From: Candidatus Margulisiibacteriota bacterium | GTDB lineage: Bacteria > Margulisbacteria > WOR-1 > O2-12-FULL-45-9 > XYB2-FULL-48-7 | Reading direction: 5' to 3' | Assembly (NCBI GenBank): GCA_025453605.1 | Contig: JALOPZ010000005.1 | Span: forward strand, 1-41,937 | Length of the DNA: 41,937 nucleotides | In this document: piece by piece, positions 8,688 to 16,334 of the stretch | Layout of the letters: every line of letters begins with the position of its first letter | How positions within the stretch are numbered: position 1 is the first letter of the stretch | Notes under the pieces: generated by a model | Told to the model about the DNA's origin: nothing | What the model saw: only the letters and a program-made list of their open reading frames with translations | Database searches by the model: none | Translations under genes and position numbers: made by a program

Positions 8688-9863
8688 ATGATGAGCATTC
8701 GGGCAAGCATATTTGCAAGACTCAATAAATTCTCGGGACTGATCGTAGCAGCGGTGCTGCTATTATCCTTGGCCCCCGCCTGGGCGACGGCGACGATCAA
8801 TGTCACGACGTCGGTGTACAACTATAGCGGCACGGGGAACGGTTATTATATCAGGCTTTACGGGAAGTACGCCTTGGAATCCAGCTACACCGTAAAGGCC
8901 TACACGGGCTACCAGATAAACCCTGGTTATCCTCTTTCTATTGCCAGAGGCACAGCCGCCAATCAGCCTTCTTCCTTTTACGCGGTATATTACAACGACT
9001 CCGCTTTTACCAATCCGGTCTGGTCATCCAGGGCAGCGACTGATGGGACGATCGGCTTCACTCTGGCGGAGTATAATGCCAACACCACCAAGACCATCAA
9101 TTACAACCCTACCTGCACGCTCTACGCGACCTACTCGCCGACCATGACGGTGCCTTCCGGCGGGTTATCGGTAAAATACTATACCAGCGGAGATTATCTT
9201 TGCGTCAGCGGGCCCAGCTACCGCATGACCGGGGTGCCGGGCGTCGCGGACCAGATCAATCTTCCGCCAGGCAGGTATTATATTGAGTATTGGTATAATG
9301 AAAATAATGTTTGGAAGAAATATATAGCCACTGCGACTTTTGACCTGCCCAGTAGCGGGACATACCACTACATGCTGCTGAGCGCGACCTCCGGTCAATT
9401 GAACAGCGGCGCCCCCGTAACCACGACTACCACTACAACGACCACCACCACTACTACCACGACAACCACCACGACGGTTCCCGTCCCTACCACAACTCTG
9501 GCGCCCGCTACGACCATTGCGACAACGACGACAACGACCATTGGAACTACTACCACGACGGCGGCCGGGCCGACGACTACGCTGGCCTCGTCCGGCAAAC
9601 TGATCGTCGAAGCCTATCATCCGGCCAATGTTACTATAACTAACAACGGTACCGGGGTCAGCACCGGGCCGCAGACTACCCCGGCCGTTTTTCAGGTCGC
9701 GGCCGGTAATTACACGGTCAGTTACAATGGGACCGACGGTTCCGGGACCATCGGCAATATTGCGGTGAGCGCCGGGCGGCACAATAACGTGATCTTACCG
9801 GTTGATCGGCGGAACAGGCCGGCTCTTAATGTTAACTTCAGTGCAGGAGCAAAAAGAAAGTGA
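8688..9863 (+). CDS. Secreted protein with poly-threonine linker and C-terminal PEGA-like domain
   Basis: A 391-residue protein starting at ATG 8688 or the adjacent ATG 8691. The signal peptide ends near APAWATA. Residues 30-235 form a beta-rich, Tyr/Asn-rich domain of no family I recognise. Next come a run of 19 Thr (about 9420-9476) and further Thr/Pro/Ala-rich stretches to about residue 305, a flexible and possibly O-glycosylated linker. The last 85 residues (SGKLIVEAYHPANVTITNNGTGVS ... GNYTVSY) look like a PEGA/carboxypeptidase-regulatory beta-sandwich. The Thr codons use ACC, ACG, ACT and ACA mixed, so the run is kept at the protein level, not by simple DNA slippage. The stop overlaps the next start by 4 nt (GTGA). 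Confidence 0.7.
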   Translation: MMSIRASIFARLNKFSGLIVAAVLLLSLAPAWATATINVTTSVYNYSGTGNGYYIRLYGKYALESSYTVKAYTGYQINPGYPLSIARGTAANQPSSFYAVYYNDSAFTNPVWSSRAATDGTIGFTLAEYNANTTKTINYNPTCTLYATYSPTMTVPSGGLSVKYYTSGDYLCVSGPSYRMTGVPGVADQINLPPGRYYIEYWYNENNVWKKYIATATFDLPSSGTYHYMLLSATSGQLNSGAPVTTTTTTTTTTTTTTTTTTTVPVPTTTLAPATTIATTTTTTIGTTTTTAAGPTTTLASSGKLIVEAYHPANVTITNNGTGVSTGPQTTPAVFQVAAGNYTVSYNGTDGSGTIGNIAVSAGRHNNVILPVDRRNRPALNVNFSAGAKRK

Positions 9864-10900
9864 TACGCAGATTATTAGCCTTTACCTTGCTCCTTGGTTT
9901 GGCTTGGACCGGCGGCACCGGCGCGGCCCTCGCGGCCGCCGATCTCGGATATTCGATCGGCGACGCGGTGATCGGCCGTGCGAGCAACGGGACCAGCATC
10001 CTCTACATCGGGCCGCTTTATGGGGGTGGGGTGAAGCAGGCTGGTCCGGTCATAACTGGAGATCCCGATGATAATGGCCTGGTCCAGCAAACCACGATCA
10101 AGCGAGATGGCGATAACGCCGGGGCTACTATTACTTTGACCTGGGTTGTCGCTCCTGGCGTTTCCGCGGTTGATATCTGGCGCCTGGCCGGTGCCGGGGC
10201 GCAATTTGACCCGGCGGCGACCGGCTGGGCCAAGGTCAAGGCCAATGTCACGGCGTTCACCTGGACCGACGACGTCTCCGGAGCTGTTCTAAAAGTTGGC
10301 GATGGCATCAATGCCTATTATCGGGTTGTCCCGACCGGTACAGCGCAGGCCGATGTCTTCCTCCCAGCCAACAACGCGCGGACTGTCGGGAAGGTTGACG
10401 TCGATTTTCCGAAAGGTTACACCTTATTTGAGGCACCGGTTTGGACAACCGATATGACCCTTTCAACGGCGATCGGTAACCAGCTGGATAAAACCGCCGG
10501 TGGGGATGAGCTTTACGATTTCAGCATGAATAAGGCGACTTATGCCGACGGCTCCTGGGTTGGCACTAATGTCAACTTTGAACATGGTCGGGGTTACTAT
10601 TTGCGTATTCTGAACACGGCGAAAAAAGTGACGTTCGTTGGGCTTGTTGCCCTGGCGGATGTTAACCTGAGCCTGAATCCCAGCTACAGTATGGTTGGTA
10701 ATCCTTATCCGCTGATCAAAGAAGTTTCAGATATTTTCACGAACGTTTCCGTCGGCGAAGAATTGTACGACAAGTTTGCCAACAAAAAGACCTACACTGC
10801 CGACGGTTGGGTCGGCGCTACTTACAGTTTCGGCATCGGTGATGGTTTCTGGTTCAGACGGACAGGAACGACCGCTTATAATTGGCAATTGAGGCCATAA
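9860..10900 (+). CDS. Secreted beta-rich protein with an internal repeat, unknown function
   Basis: A 346-residue protein starting at GTG 9860, which overlaps the previous stop (GTGA); AGGAG lies about 11 nt upstream. The signal peptide is RRLLAFTLLLGLAWTGGTGAALA. The N-terminal half contains a fibronectin-III-like stretch (ITLTWVVAPGVSAVDIWRL ... AYYRVVPTG). The C-terminal half has two copies of a unit with [DE]-ELYD-[FK]...K-x-[AT]-Y-[AT]-[AD]-x-x-WVG...G-x-G-[YF] (around 10501-10610 and 10755-10870). I do not recognise a named family. Translational coupling to the preceding gene suggests the products work together on the cell surface. Confidence 0.65.
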   Translation: MIRRLLAFTLLLGLAWTGGTGAALAAADLGYSIGDAVIGRASNGTSILYIGPLYGGGVKQAGPVITGDPDDNGLVQQTTIKRDGDNAGATITLTWVVAPGVSAVDIWRLAGAGAQFDPAATGWAKVKANVTAFTWTDDVSGAVLKVGDGINAYYRVVPTGTAQADVFLPANNARTVGKVDVDFPKGYTLFEAPVWTTDMTLSTAIGNQLDKTAGGDELYDFSMNKATYADGSWVGTNVNFEHGRGYYLRILNTAKKVTFVGLVALADVNLSLNPSYSMVGNPYPLIKEVSDIFTNVSVGEELYDKFANKKTYTADGWVGATYSFGIGDGFWFRRTGTTAYNWQLRP

Positions 10901-10921
10901 AATATGATCAAAGGAGAGGAT

Positions 10922-12121
10922 ATGAATATGTTGAAAAAAAGAAGGTGGGTAGGAGTCTTAGTTTCGCTGGTCTGTTTGACTGGCGCAGTCCTGGCGGCTG
11001 GATTGAATTTAACGACATATAGTGGTGCCGCTGATCAGCTTGGTAATACATACAAGGCCTCAGACAGGAATGGGGCCGCTCTTCCCAAGGATTGCCTGAT
11101 CCAGATCGTTAAGGGATCGGCCGGCGCCCCTGACCCGGCAAAAGGCGGGTTCATCAGCTCCGGTACGTTGTACACCAATTATCCCGGTTCGCCGGCGCTG
11201 GTTGGGCATCAAAACACCGGCGTTACGGCGGTTGACAACATTGCTGGCGAATTTGATTACAACTGCAACGGCGAGATCGACCCCGGTGGGGCCGAAGCGT
11301 TTTATGTGCGGGTTTGGTCAACTGCCGCGCCGGCTCAGGGCGCGTATTACAATACCAAGGGAGGCAGCTTAAAAGGGGCAGGGCAATCACCGACTGATAT
11401 GCTCTGGGATCTAAAGACCGTTTATAAGGCTGACGAGCCGATGAAGCCGAAATCTGCGGCTGGCAATTTTTCCCTTTCTTATGACTCGACCAAGAGTCTT
11501 TACCTCCCCACCTTTACTATCTCCGCTGTCGAACAGGCCGATCCTGACGGCAAGACTTTATACGAAGTGATCGGTTATAATATTCGGATCAGGAAAGAGG
11601 GCGACGCGTGGGATGCCGCCCGGACCTTTGCTGCCGGCTCAAAGAGCATTGTGGAGACCAATACGGAAACACCCTATTTCCTGGCTGACGGCGCTACCTG
11701 GTACGAGATCCAGTCGCAGGCCTACAACTATTTTGGTGGTGGCTCGGAAGCTGATTGGGGCGAGATCTACCGCTTCCAGATCCCGAGCAGCGGCGGCATG
11801 GTTAGCGTGCCCAAAGAATTTACCTTCAAGGAGCCGGTCAGCGATCAGTATGTCAGCCCGACCTCAATGTGCTTTGCCAGCATCGGCGCTGATATCGCCA
11901 AGGCGAGCGACCTGGCCAAGAAGATCAACGCGGCCAACACTGCCGTCTCTGGCTTCTATGTGACAGTGATCTATCAGGCGAACAAGTTTGACGCCGCCGG
12001 CAACAATCTCTTCGCCGCCTTTGACGCGAGCGGCAAGGTGATCGACGGGACCGATTTCGAGATGGAAGTCCGCGAACCGATCCAGGTCTATACTTCCAAG
12101 GCGGGGACGATCACGCTGTAA
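10922..12121 (+). CDS. Secreted surface protein, unknown function
   Basis: Start chosen at ATG 10922, about 5 nt behind AAGGAGAGG (10911-10919), giving 399 residues; the frame is open back to 10904. The signal peptide is KKRRWVGVLVSLVCLTGAVLAAG. The mature part has Ca-binding-like acidic turns (DYNCNGEIDPGG) and a fibronectin-like segment (GYNIRIRKEGDAW ... WYEIQSQAYNYFG). No catalytic motif is visible. It is 21 nt downstream of the previous gene and directly abuts the next one (stop 12119-12121, next GTG at 12122), so it is clearly part of the same transcription unit. Confidence 0.6.
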   Translation: MNMLKKRRWVGVLVSLVCLTGAVLAAGLNLTTYSGAADQLGNTYKASDRNGAALPKDCLIQIVKGSAGAPDPAKGGFISSGTLYTNYPGSPALVGHQNTGVTAVDNIAGEFDYNCNGEIDPGGAEAFYVRVWSTAAPAQGAYYNTKGGSLKGAGQSPTDMLWDLKTVYKADEPMKPKSAAGNFSLSYDSTKSLYLPTFTISAVEQADPDGKTLYEVIGYNIRIRKEGDAWDAARTFAAGSKSIVETNTETPYFLADGATWYEIQSQAYNYFGGGSEADWGEIYRFQIPSSGGMVSVPKEFTFKEPVSDQYVSPTSMCFASIGADIAKASDLAKKINAANTAVSGFYVTVIYQANKFDAAGNNLFAAFDASGKVIDGTDFEMEVREPIQVYTSKAGTITL

Positions 12122-13315
12122 GTGACGAAAAACATGAGGCTTAAAAGAGAGAGCATCGTTTTAATAATTTTCCTGTTGGGTCTGGCCGGGGCTTGCAGCG
12201 CGGCCGTTCCCAAGTTCATGCCGTTCTACACGATTGCCGGCTCGGTCGGCGACGCGGCCGATACCAGCGGCGTTAAGGCGCCCGGGCACGAGGTCGTCTT
12301 CTTCAAGGAGATGGATATGCTCCGGAGCATCGTTAGCGTTTACACGATCGCGACGATCGAAGCGGATGGCAAATTCCGCCTTAATGCTTCAGCCAACCAT
12401 GGGCTCCTCCCTCTTAAGGTCGGCGAAAAATGCAAAGTTGCCGTTGTTAAGGACCCGGCTGGTTACGGCGCCGGGCCGGTGGAAGTGGTTATCAGCGGCA
12501 CCGGTTACCAAACGGTTGGCGGTCTGGTTATGGCCCTGGGCGCTGGGGTTGGGTTGCCGGGTTCGGAACCCGCGGTCAACGAGCCGGCGCCGCAGATCAA
12601 GCTCTGGTTCGGCAGCCGGCTCTATCAGGAGCGGTTCGATAAGGACGGTAAACGGATCCCCTTTGTCGTTTCCGAACGGACCAACGTTAAAGCGCAGATC
12701 GATATTGCCGATGGGTTCATGATCAGCAATGATATCGGCGCTTACTCGATCATCATCGACCAGGGCTCGGCCACCCAGAAAACGCTCGATCTCAAGGCGG
12801 AAAATATCGCCAAAAAGGTCTACGCCGCCGGCACCGCGCCGGCCGACGAAAAGATCAGCGCGCTCAGTCTGGAATATAACCTGGCTGAACCGCTCACCTC
12901 CGGCGAGCACCTCTTTGCCGTTTCTGCCCGGAGCAGCGGCACCGTGGGAACCGCGGCGGTCGGCACCTACGCGGCCACAGTCGAGGTCATGGGTGGCCCG
13001 GTCCGCCTGATCGGCACGCCGGTCACCTTCCCGAGCCCGTACAGCATCAGCAAGCACGGCCGGGTGACGATCCAGTATGAACTATCGCGCGATGCCGATA
13101 TCCAGCTCGTCTTTGCCGGTATCTCGGCGGCACTGGTCAAGAACTTCACCTTTAATAAAGGCCAGGAGGGCGGCACCGCCGGGATCAACAAGGTGACCTG
13201 GGACGGCCGGACCGACCGCGGCACCCTGGCCGGCAACGGCATCTACCTGGGGACGATAAACTCCCGCGAGGATGGGCGGCGACTGGGAACGGTCAAGCTG
13301 ACGGTCGTTGATTAA
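12122..13315 (+). CDS. Secreted protein with C-terminal FlgD-like Ig domain
   Basis: A 397-residue protein from GTG 12122 (or ATG 12134). The signal peptide is SIVLIIFLLGLAGACSA. A carboxypeptidase-regulatory-like beta-sandwich is likely at residues 35-130 (IAGSVGDAADTSG ... GKFRLNAS). The last ~100 residues form a FlgD-type domain: ISKHGRVTIQYELSRDADI, VTWDGRTDRGTLAGNGIY, then LGTVKLTVVD. The same architecture ends the truncated gene at the left edge. In several secretion systems such C-terminal domains tether or sort exported proteins; here that is an inference. It is the last gene before the terminator at 13343-13385. Confidence 0.7.
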   Translation: MTKNMRLKRESIVLIIFLLGLAGACSAAVPKFMPFYTIAGSVGDAADTSGVKAPGHEVVFFKEMDMLRSIVSVYTIATIEADGKFRLNASANHGLLPLKVGEKCKVAVVKDPAGYGAGPVEVVISGTGYQTVGGLVMALGAGVGLPGSEPAVNEPAPQIKLWFGSRLYQERFDKDGKRIPFVVSERTNVKAQIDIADGFMISNDIGAYSIIIDQGSATQKTLDLKAENIAKKVYAAGTAPADEKISALSLEYNLAEPLTSGEHLFAVSARSSGTVGTAAVGTYAATVEVMGGPVRLIGTPVTFPSPYSISKHGRVTIQYELSRDADIQLVFAGISAALVKNFTFNKGQEGGTAGINKVTWDGRTDRGTLAGNGIYLGTINSREDGRRLGTVKLTVVD

Positions 13316-13342
13316 CTGAAATAACCCGCGTCAAATAACGAC

Positions 13343-13385
13343 AAAGAGCCGTATGGTCAACAAGACCGAACGGCTCTTTTCTTTT
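13343..13385 (+). terminator. Strong intrinsic terminator overlapping the next start codon
   Basis: A 9-bp stem, AAAGAGCCG (13343-13351) with CGGCTCTTT (13371-13379), encloses a second stem GGTC/GACC with loop AACAA, followed by TTTTCTTTT. It lies 28 nt after the surface locus and fits a Rho-independent terminator. The ATG of the next reading frame (13353) sits inside the hairpin. Confidence 0.8.
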
Positions 13386-14396
13386 AACGCCAAACCGACC
13401 TCACTGACGGTTAAAAAGCTGCGGCAGGTCGAGACGAGGCCCGCTTTCCGCCAGCTCGGCTGGGCCTTAAATGATGTTCTCGATGTCACTTACTCCCTGC
13501 AGGGGGTCCTCCAGCGTTTTGAGGAGCAGACTTTTAACTCTGTCCGGTTCCGGGTTAGTCTGGTCAGCGGCGAGCCGCCCGGCCCGGGGCAGCTCCTTAG
13601 GGTCAACCCTAACCAAAAACGGATCGATCTTTACCTGGATGGGGGACCGGACAAGGTCCGCGATCGGGCGACCATGGGGGTAGCGCTGGCGTTGGCCAGC
13701 GTGGCGCCCCGGATCAAGTGCGAGGACAACGGCCTGCCGGCGTTCGAGCTTCGCTACCCCGTTCGGCCCAACAGCTTCAACGCCGCCGCTATCCATATTG
13801 CCGACTATTATGCCGGCGAGCGCTTTGGCGACTTTCTCACTGCCGACTTCCCGGTCCTCCTTGCCCGCACGATGCGCACCTATTGCAGCGAAGCCGCCCT
13901 CTACAGCGTAGCCCGCACTCTCTGCAGTCAGCCGGATCAATTTGGTCGCCTCCTCATGGCCAATAGCCGCGATTTTCTCGGCCGGATCCGGGCCGGAATG
14001 GCTTGTCCGGTCATTAACGCCGATGAATACCGGTTCGAAAACATCTTTGAGACGGTGGCCGGCCTGGCATTGTTTGCGGTGGCGCTGCGCGGCCAGGGAA
14101 TGCTAAACGAATCGTTTGACTGCCTCAGCGAACTTTTCGGTCCGCTGGGTAAGCAGCTCCGCTACGCCGAGTTTTTATTGATCCAGCCGCGGGACTACGA
14201 GCAGTACCAGCGCTTTCCGTTCAGATTCCATAGCCAGATCAATCAATATGGTATGGCGGGGCTGAACATGATCTTTAACGCCATCTTTGCGGCGCTGGAA
14301 CCGAGCTATAAAGAGGCGCTCCTGATCCCCCGCTTTGGCCCCGGCTTCACCGGCCGGGTCGAGGGCGGGTCGATCACCGTCAGAAGGCGGAATTAA
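13353..14396 (+). CDS. Conserved-looking soluble protein of unknown function
   Basis: 347 residues with no signal peptide or membrane segment, so probably cytoplasmic, unlike the genes upstream. I do not recognise a family. The central part (ALALASVAPRIKCEDNGLPAFELRYPVRPNSFNAAAIHIADYYAGERFGDF) looks globular and mixed alpha/beta. The only usable start I see in the first 30 codons is the ATG at 13353, buried in the terminator hairpin with no Shine-Dalgarno, so either translation is tightly controlled or the true start is an unusual codon further in. The stop shares the palindrome TTAA (14393-14396) with the stop of the convergent lpdA. Confidence 0.65.
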   Translation: MVNKTERLFSFNAKPTSLTVKKLRQVETRPAFRQLGWALNDVLDVTYSLQGVLQRFEEQTFNSVRFRVSLVSGEPPGPGQLLRVNPNQKRIDLYLDGGPDKVRDRATMGVALALASVAPRIKCEDNGLPAFELRYPVRPNSFNAAAIHIADYYAGERFGDFLTADFPVLLARTMRTYCSEAALYSVARTLCSQPDQFGRLLMANSRDFLGRIRAGMACPVINADEYRFENIFETVAGLALFAVALRGQGMLNESFDCLSELFGPLGKQLRYAEFLLIQPRDYEQYQRFPFRFHSQINQYGMAGLNMIFNAIFAALEPSYKEALLIPRFGPGFTGRVEGGSITVRRRN

Positions 14397-15682
14397 AGGT
14401 GGATGGCGCGGCCCAGGGCGGCCAGCGAGGCTTCCTGCAGCGCTTCGGGGTAGGAGGGGTGGGACTGGAACGTTGCACCCAGTTTGTCGACGGTCAGCCC
14501 GCTTCGCATCGCTAGGGCCGCGATCCCGATCAGGCTGGTTGCTTCCGCCCCCAGGATATGGACACCGAGCAGTTTGCCGTTTTCATCAGCGACGACCTTG
14601 ACGAACCCTTCAATTTCTCCCATTGCCTGGGCAATACCTAATGCCGCCATTGGGAACTTCCCAACTATGACCCTAGACCCTATGACCCTGGCTTCCTGCT
14701 CCGTCACTCCCACGCTGGCTATCTCCGGGTTAGTATAAATACCGATCGGGACGCAGTCGTAGCTGAAGGTCCGGTTCCCGCCCAGCGCATTCTCGGCCGC
14801 GATCTCCCCCTGTTCGTAGGCGACATGGGCTAATTGCTTCCGGCTGACCAGGTCGCCGACCGCGTAGACCCCGGGGGTCCCGGTCTCCATTTTTTCGTTA
14901 ACCTTGATACCGGGGGTAGTAGGGGTCCGTCCGACACAAACCAGGGTCATCTCTTTGGTCTGAGTTGGATCAAAGCGGGTGCCGGTCAAGACTTCGACCC
15001 GGCGGCGAGCGAGGACCCGCCGGACCATAGCAACGACGTCGCCGTCGATCCCCTGGAGTATATCCGGCAAGGCTTCATAGATCGTCACGGCTGTTCCGAG
15101 CGCGCTGTAGATCATCGCGAAGTGGATACCGATCACCCCGCCGCCGACGATATTAAGCTGTTCGGGGACGGTTTTAAGTTCCAGGGCGTCGTCGCTGGAG
15201 AGAAAACGGTTGCCGTCAAAAGCCATGCCGGGGAGACAGGTCGGCACCGATCCGGTCGCTAGTATTAGCGCTCTACTTTCTATGCTCCACGTTCTACGTT
15301 CTACGTTCTCGATTTCAACCTTTCCCGGCCCCAAAACCTTCCCTTCCCCCTGGATGACCGTGATCCCTTTGCCGACGATCAATTTGTGGAGGTTGTTGAC
15401 GATCTTCCCGACGACAACATTCTTCCGCTCGACCAGTTTGGCCGGGTCAATGGAAATTTCTTTAGCGGTGATGCCAAAGCTATCGGCTTTCCTGATCTTC
15501 TCCAGGAGGTTGGTCCCGGCGATCAGTGCCTTGGTCGGGATACAGCCGCGGTTAAGGCAGGTCCCGCCGACCTTATCCTTTTCGATCAGGGCGACCTTGG
15601 CCCCGAGCTGAGCGGCCCGGATAGCCGCCACGTAGCCGCCTGGGCCGCCGCCCAGAACAATGAGATCGAATTTATTTGACAT
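14393..15682 (-). CDS. lpdA: Dihydrolipoyl dehydrogenase (shortened)
   Basis: A 429-residue flavoprotein disulfide reductase. FAD site GGGPGGY (11-17); redox disulfide C42-x4-C47 in GGTCLNRGCIPTKA; NAD site GGGVIGIHFA; second FAD motif GVYAVGDLV; catalytic His408/Glu413 in SHPSYPEA. These mark E3, which reoxidises dihydrolipoamide in 2-oxoacid dehydrogenase or glycine-cleavage complexes. The chain is about 40 residues shorter than usual (460-475), losing a hairpin in the NAD domain (VEVLTGTRFDPTQTKEMTL is abrupt) and a loop before the second FAD motif. The NAD motif has His where Glu is usual (GIHFA). No E1/E2 genes are nearby. Two short tandem repeats lie in the gene (15278-15312, 14666-14688). 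GAGGAG before ATG 15682 lies in the overlapping upstream radical SAM gene, so the pair is an operon. Confidence 0.88.
   Translation of the reverse strand: MSNKFDLIVLGGGPGGYVAAIRAAQLGAKVALIEKDKVGGTCLNRGCIPTKALIAGTNLLEKIRKADSFGITAKEISIDPAKLVERKNVVVGKIVNNLHKLIVGKGITVIQGEGKVLGPGKVEIENVERRTWSIESRALILATGSVPTCLPGMAFDGNRFLSSDDALELKTVPEQLNIVGGGVIGIHFAMIYSALGTAVTIYEALPDILQGIDGDVVAMVRRVLARRRVEVLTGTRFDPTQTKEMTLVCVGRTPTTPGIKVNEKMETGTPGVYAVGDLVSRKQLAHVAYEQGEIAAENALGGNRTFSYDCVPIGIYTNPEIASVGVTEQEARVIGSRVIVGKFPMAALGIAQAMGEIEGFVKVVADENGKLLGVHILGAEATSLIGIAALAMRSGLTVDKLGATFQSHPSYPEALQEASLAALGRAIHL
14666..14688 (+). repeat. Intragenic short tandem repeat (TATGACCC / TAGACCC)
   Basis: TATGACCC, TAGACCC, TATGACCC in tandem, encoding RVIGSRVIV in LpdA on the minus strand, in a loop before the dimerisation domain. 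The same octamer forms the repeat at 22145-22176 between gatC and gatA. Confidence 0.65.
15278..15312 (+). repeat. Intragenic heptamer repeat (TTCTACG-like x5)
   Basis: Five 7-nt units: TTCTATG, CTCCACG, TTCTACG, TTCTACG, TTCTCGA. They encode the NVERRTWSIES segment of LpdA on the minus strand, just before the conserved ALILATGS strand where the family tolerates loop length changes. Confidence 0.75.
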
Positions 15683-16295
15683 AAGTCTCCTCGTAATACG
15701 GTCTTATTCGGAATTGTACACCAAGTTCGGCCGCGATTTGTCGGCACTTTTCCTTATCGACCCCAGGCAGGTCGACGACCGTTGCTTCAACATCGGGCAG
15801 GTATTTCTTTGCCTCCTTGAGAAAATCGATGATCGCGGTGTAGGCGCGTTCACCCTGGAGCGGCCGGCAGAGCCGGTTGTAGGTCGCCGCGTCCTGAGCG
15901 TTAAGGCTGACGGAGACCTTGTCGATCAAGCCTTTCAGCTCAGGCAAGATATTTCTACCCCAAAACAGATTCCCGTGCCCATTCGTATCGATCCGGATAA
16001 CAACATTACTTTTTAGTTTTGACTTTTGACTTTTTAATTGCCGAGAGACTTCCTTGATGACCTCTAGCCTGACCGTCGGTTCCCCGTAGCCGCAAAAAAC
16101 GATCTGCTCGTAGCGGGTCGGGTCGCCGATGGCGGTAATCAGCTCGTCCGCGGTCGGCTCCTTGTCCAGCCAGAGAGCGAACTGCTGATTGAACTTGGGC
16201 GATTTGTTCCTGATGCAGAAGGGGCACTCGTTGGTACAGCGGTTGGTGATGTTTAAATATAAGGAATTGCCGACCGGATAAGCGATGGCGCTCAT
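15672..16295 (-). CDS. TatD-associated radical SAM protein
   Basis: Start chosen at ATG 16295, exactly 6 nt after a TATAAT box, giving 207 residues; the frame is open back to 16391. The N-terminus LYLNITNRCTNECPFCIRNKSP holds the CxxxCxxC 4Fe-4S motif of radical SAM enzymes, with GYGEPT as the SAM-binding GGE-like motif and RIDTNG downstream. The small size and sequence fit the TatD-family-associated radical SAM family (TIGR04038 type), whose substrate is unknown. No tatD is visible in the window. It overlaps lpdA by 11 nt and leads that operon. A TTTTGAC heptamer repeat (16010-16037) encodes its QLKSQKSKLKS stretch. Confidence 0.85.
   Translation of the reverse strand: MSAIAYPVGNSLYLNITNRCTNECPFCIRNKSPKFNQQFALWLDKEPTADELITAIGDPTRYEQIVFCGYGEPTVRLEVIKEVSRQLKSQKSKLKSNVVIRIDTNGHGNLFWGRNILPELKGLIDKVSVSLNAQDAATYNRLCRPLQGERAYTAIIDFLKEAKKYLPDVEATVVDLPGVDKEKCRQIAAELGVQFRIRPYYEETYVK
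16010..16037 (+). repeat. Intragenic heptamer repeat (TTTTGAC-like x4)
   Basis: Units TTTTTAG, TTTTGAC, TTTTGAC, TTTTTAA, encoding the lysine/serine-rich QLKSQKSKLKS of the radical SAM protein on the minus strand. Confidence 0.7.
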
Positions 16296-16301
16296 GGTTA
16301 A

Positions 16302-16310
16302 ATTATAACA
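16302..16310 (-). promoter_or_regulatory. Extended -10 promoter (TGTTATAAT), leaderless start
   Basis: Minus-strand TGTTATAAT, with the -10 hexamer at 16302-16307 and exactly 6 nt (TTAACC) to the ATG at 16295. A start 7 nt after the hexamer falls on the A of the ATG. Confidence 0.7.
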
Positions 16311-16334
16311 TAATCTGAAATTATCCCGGGAAAT

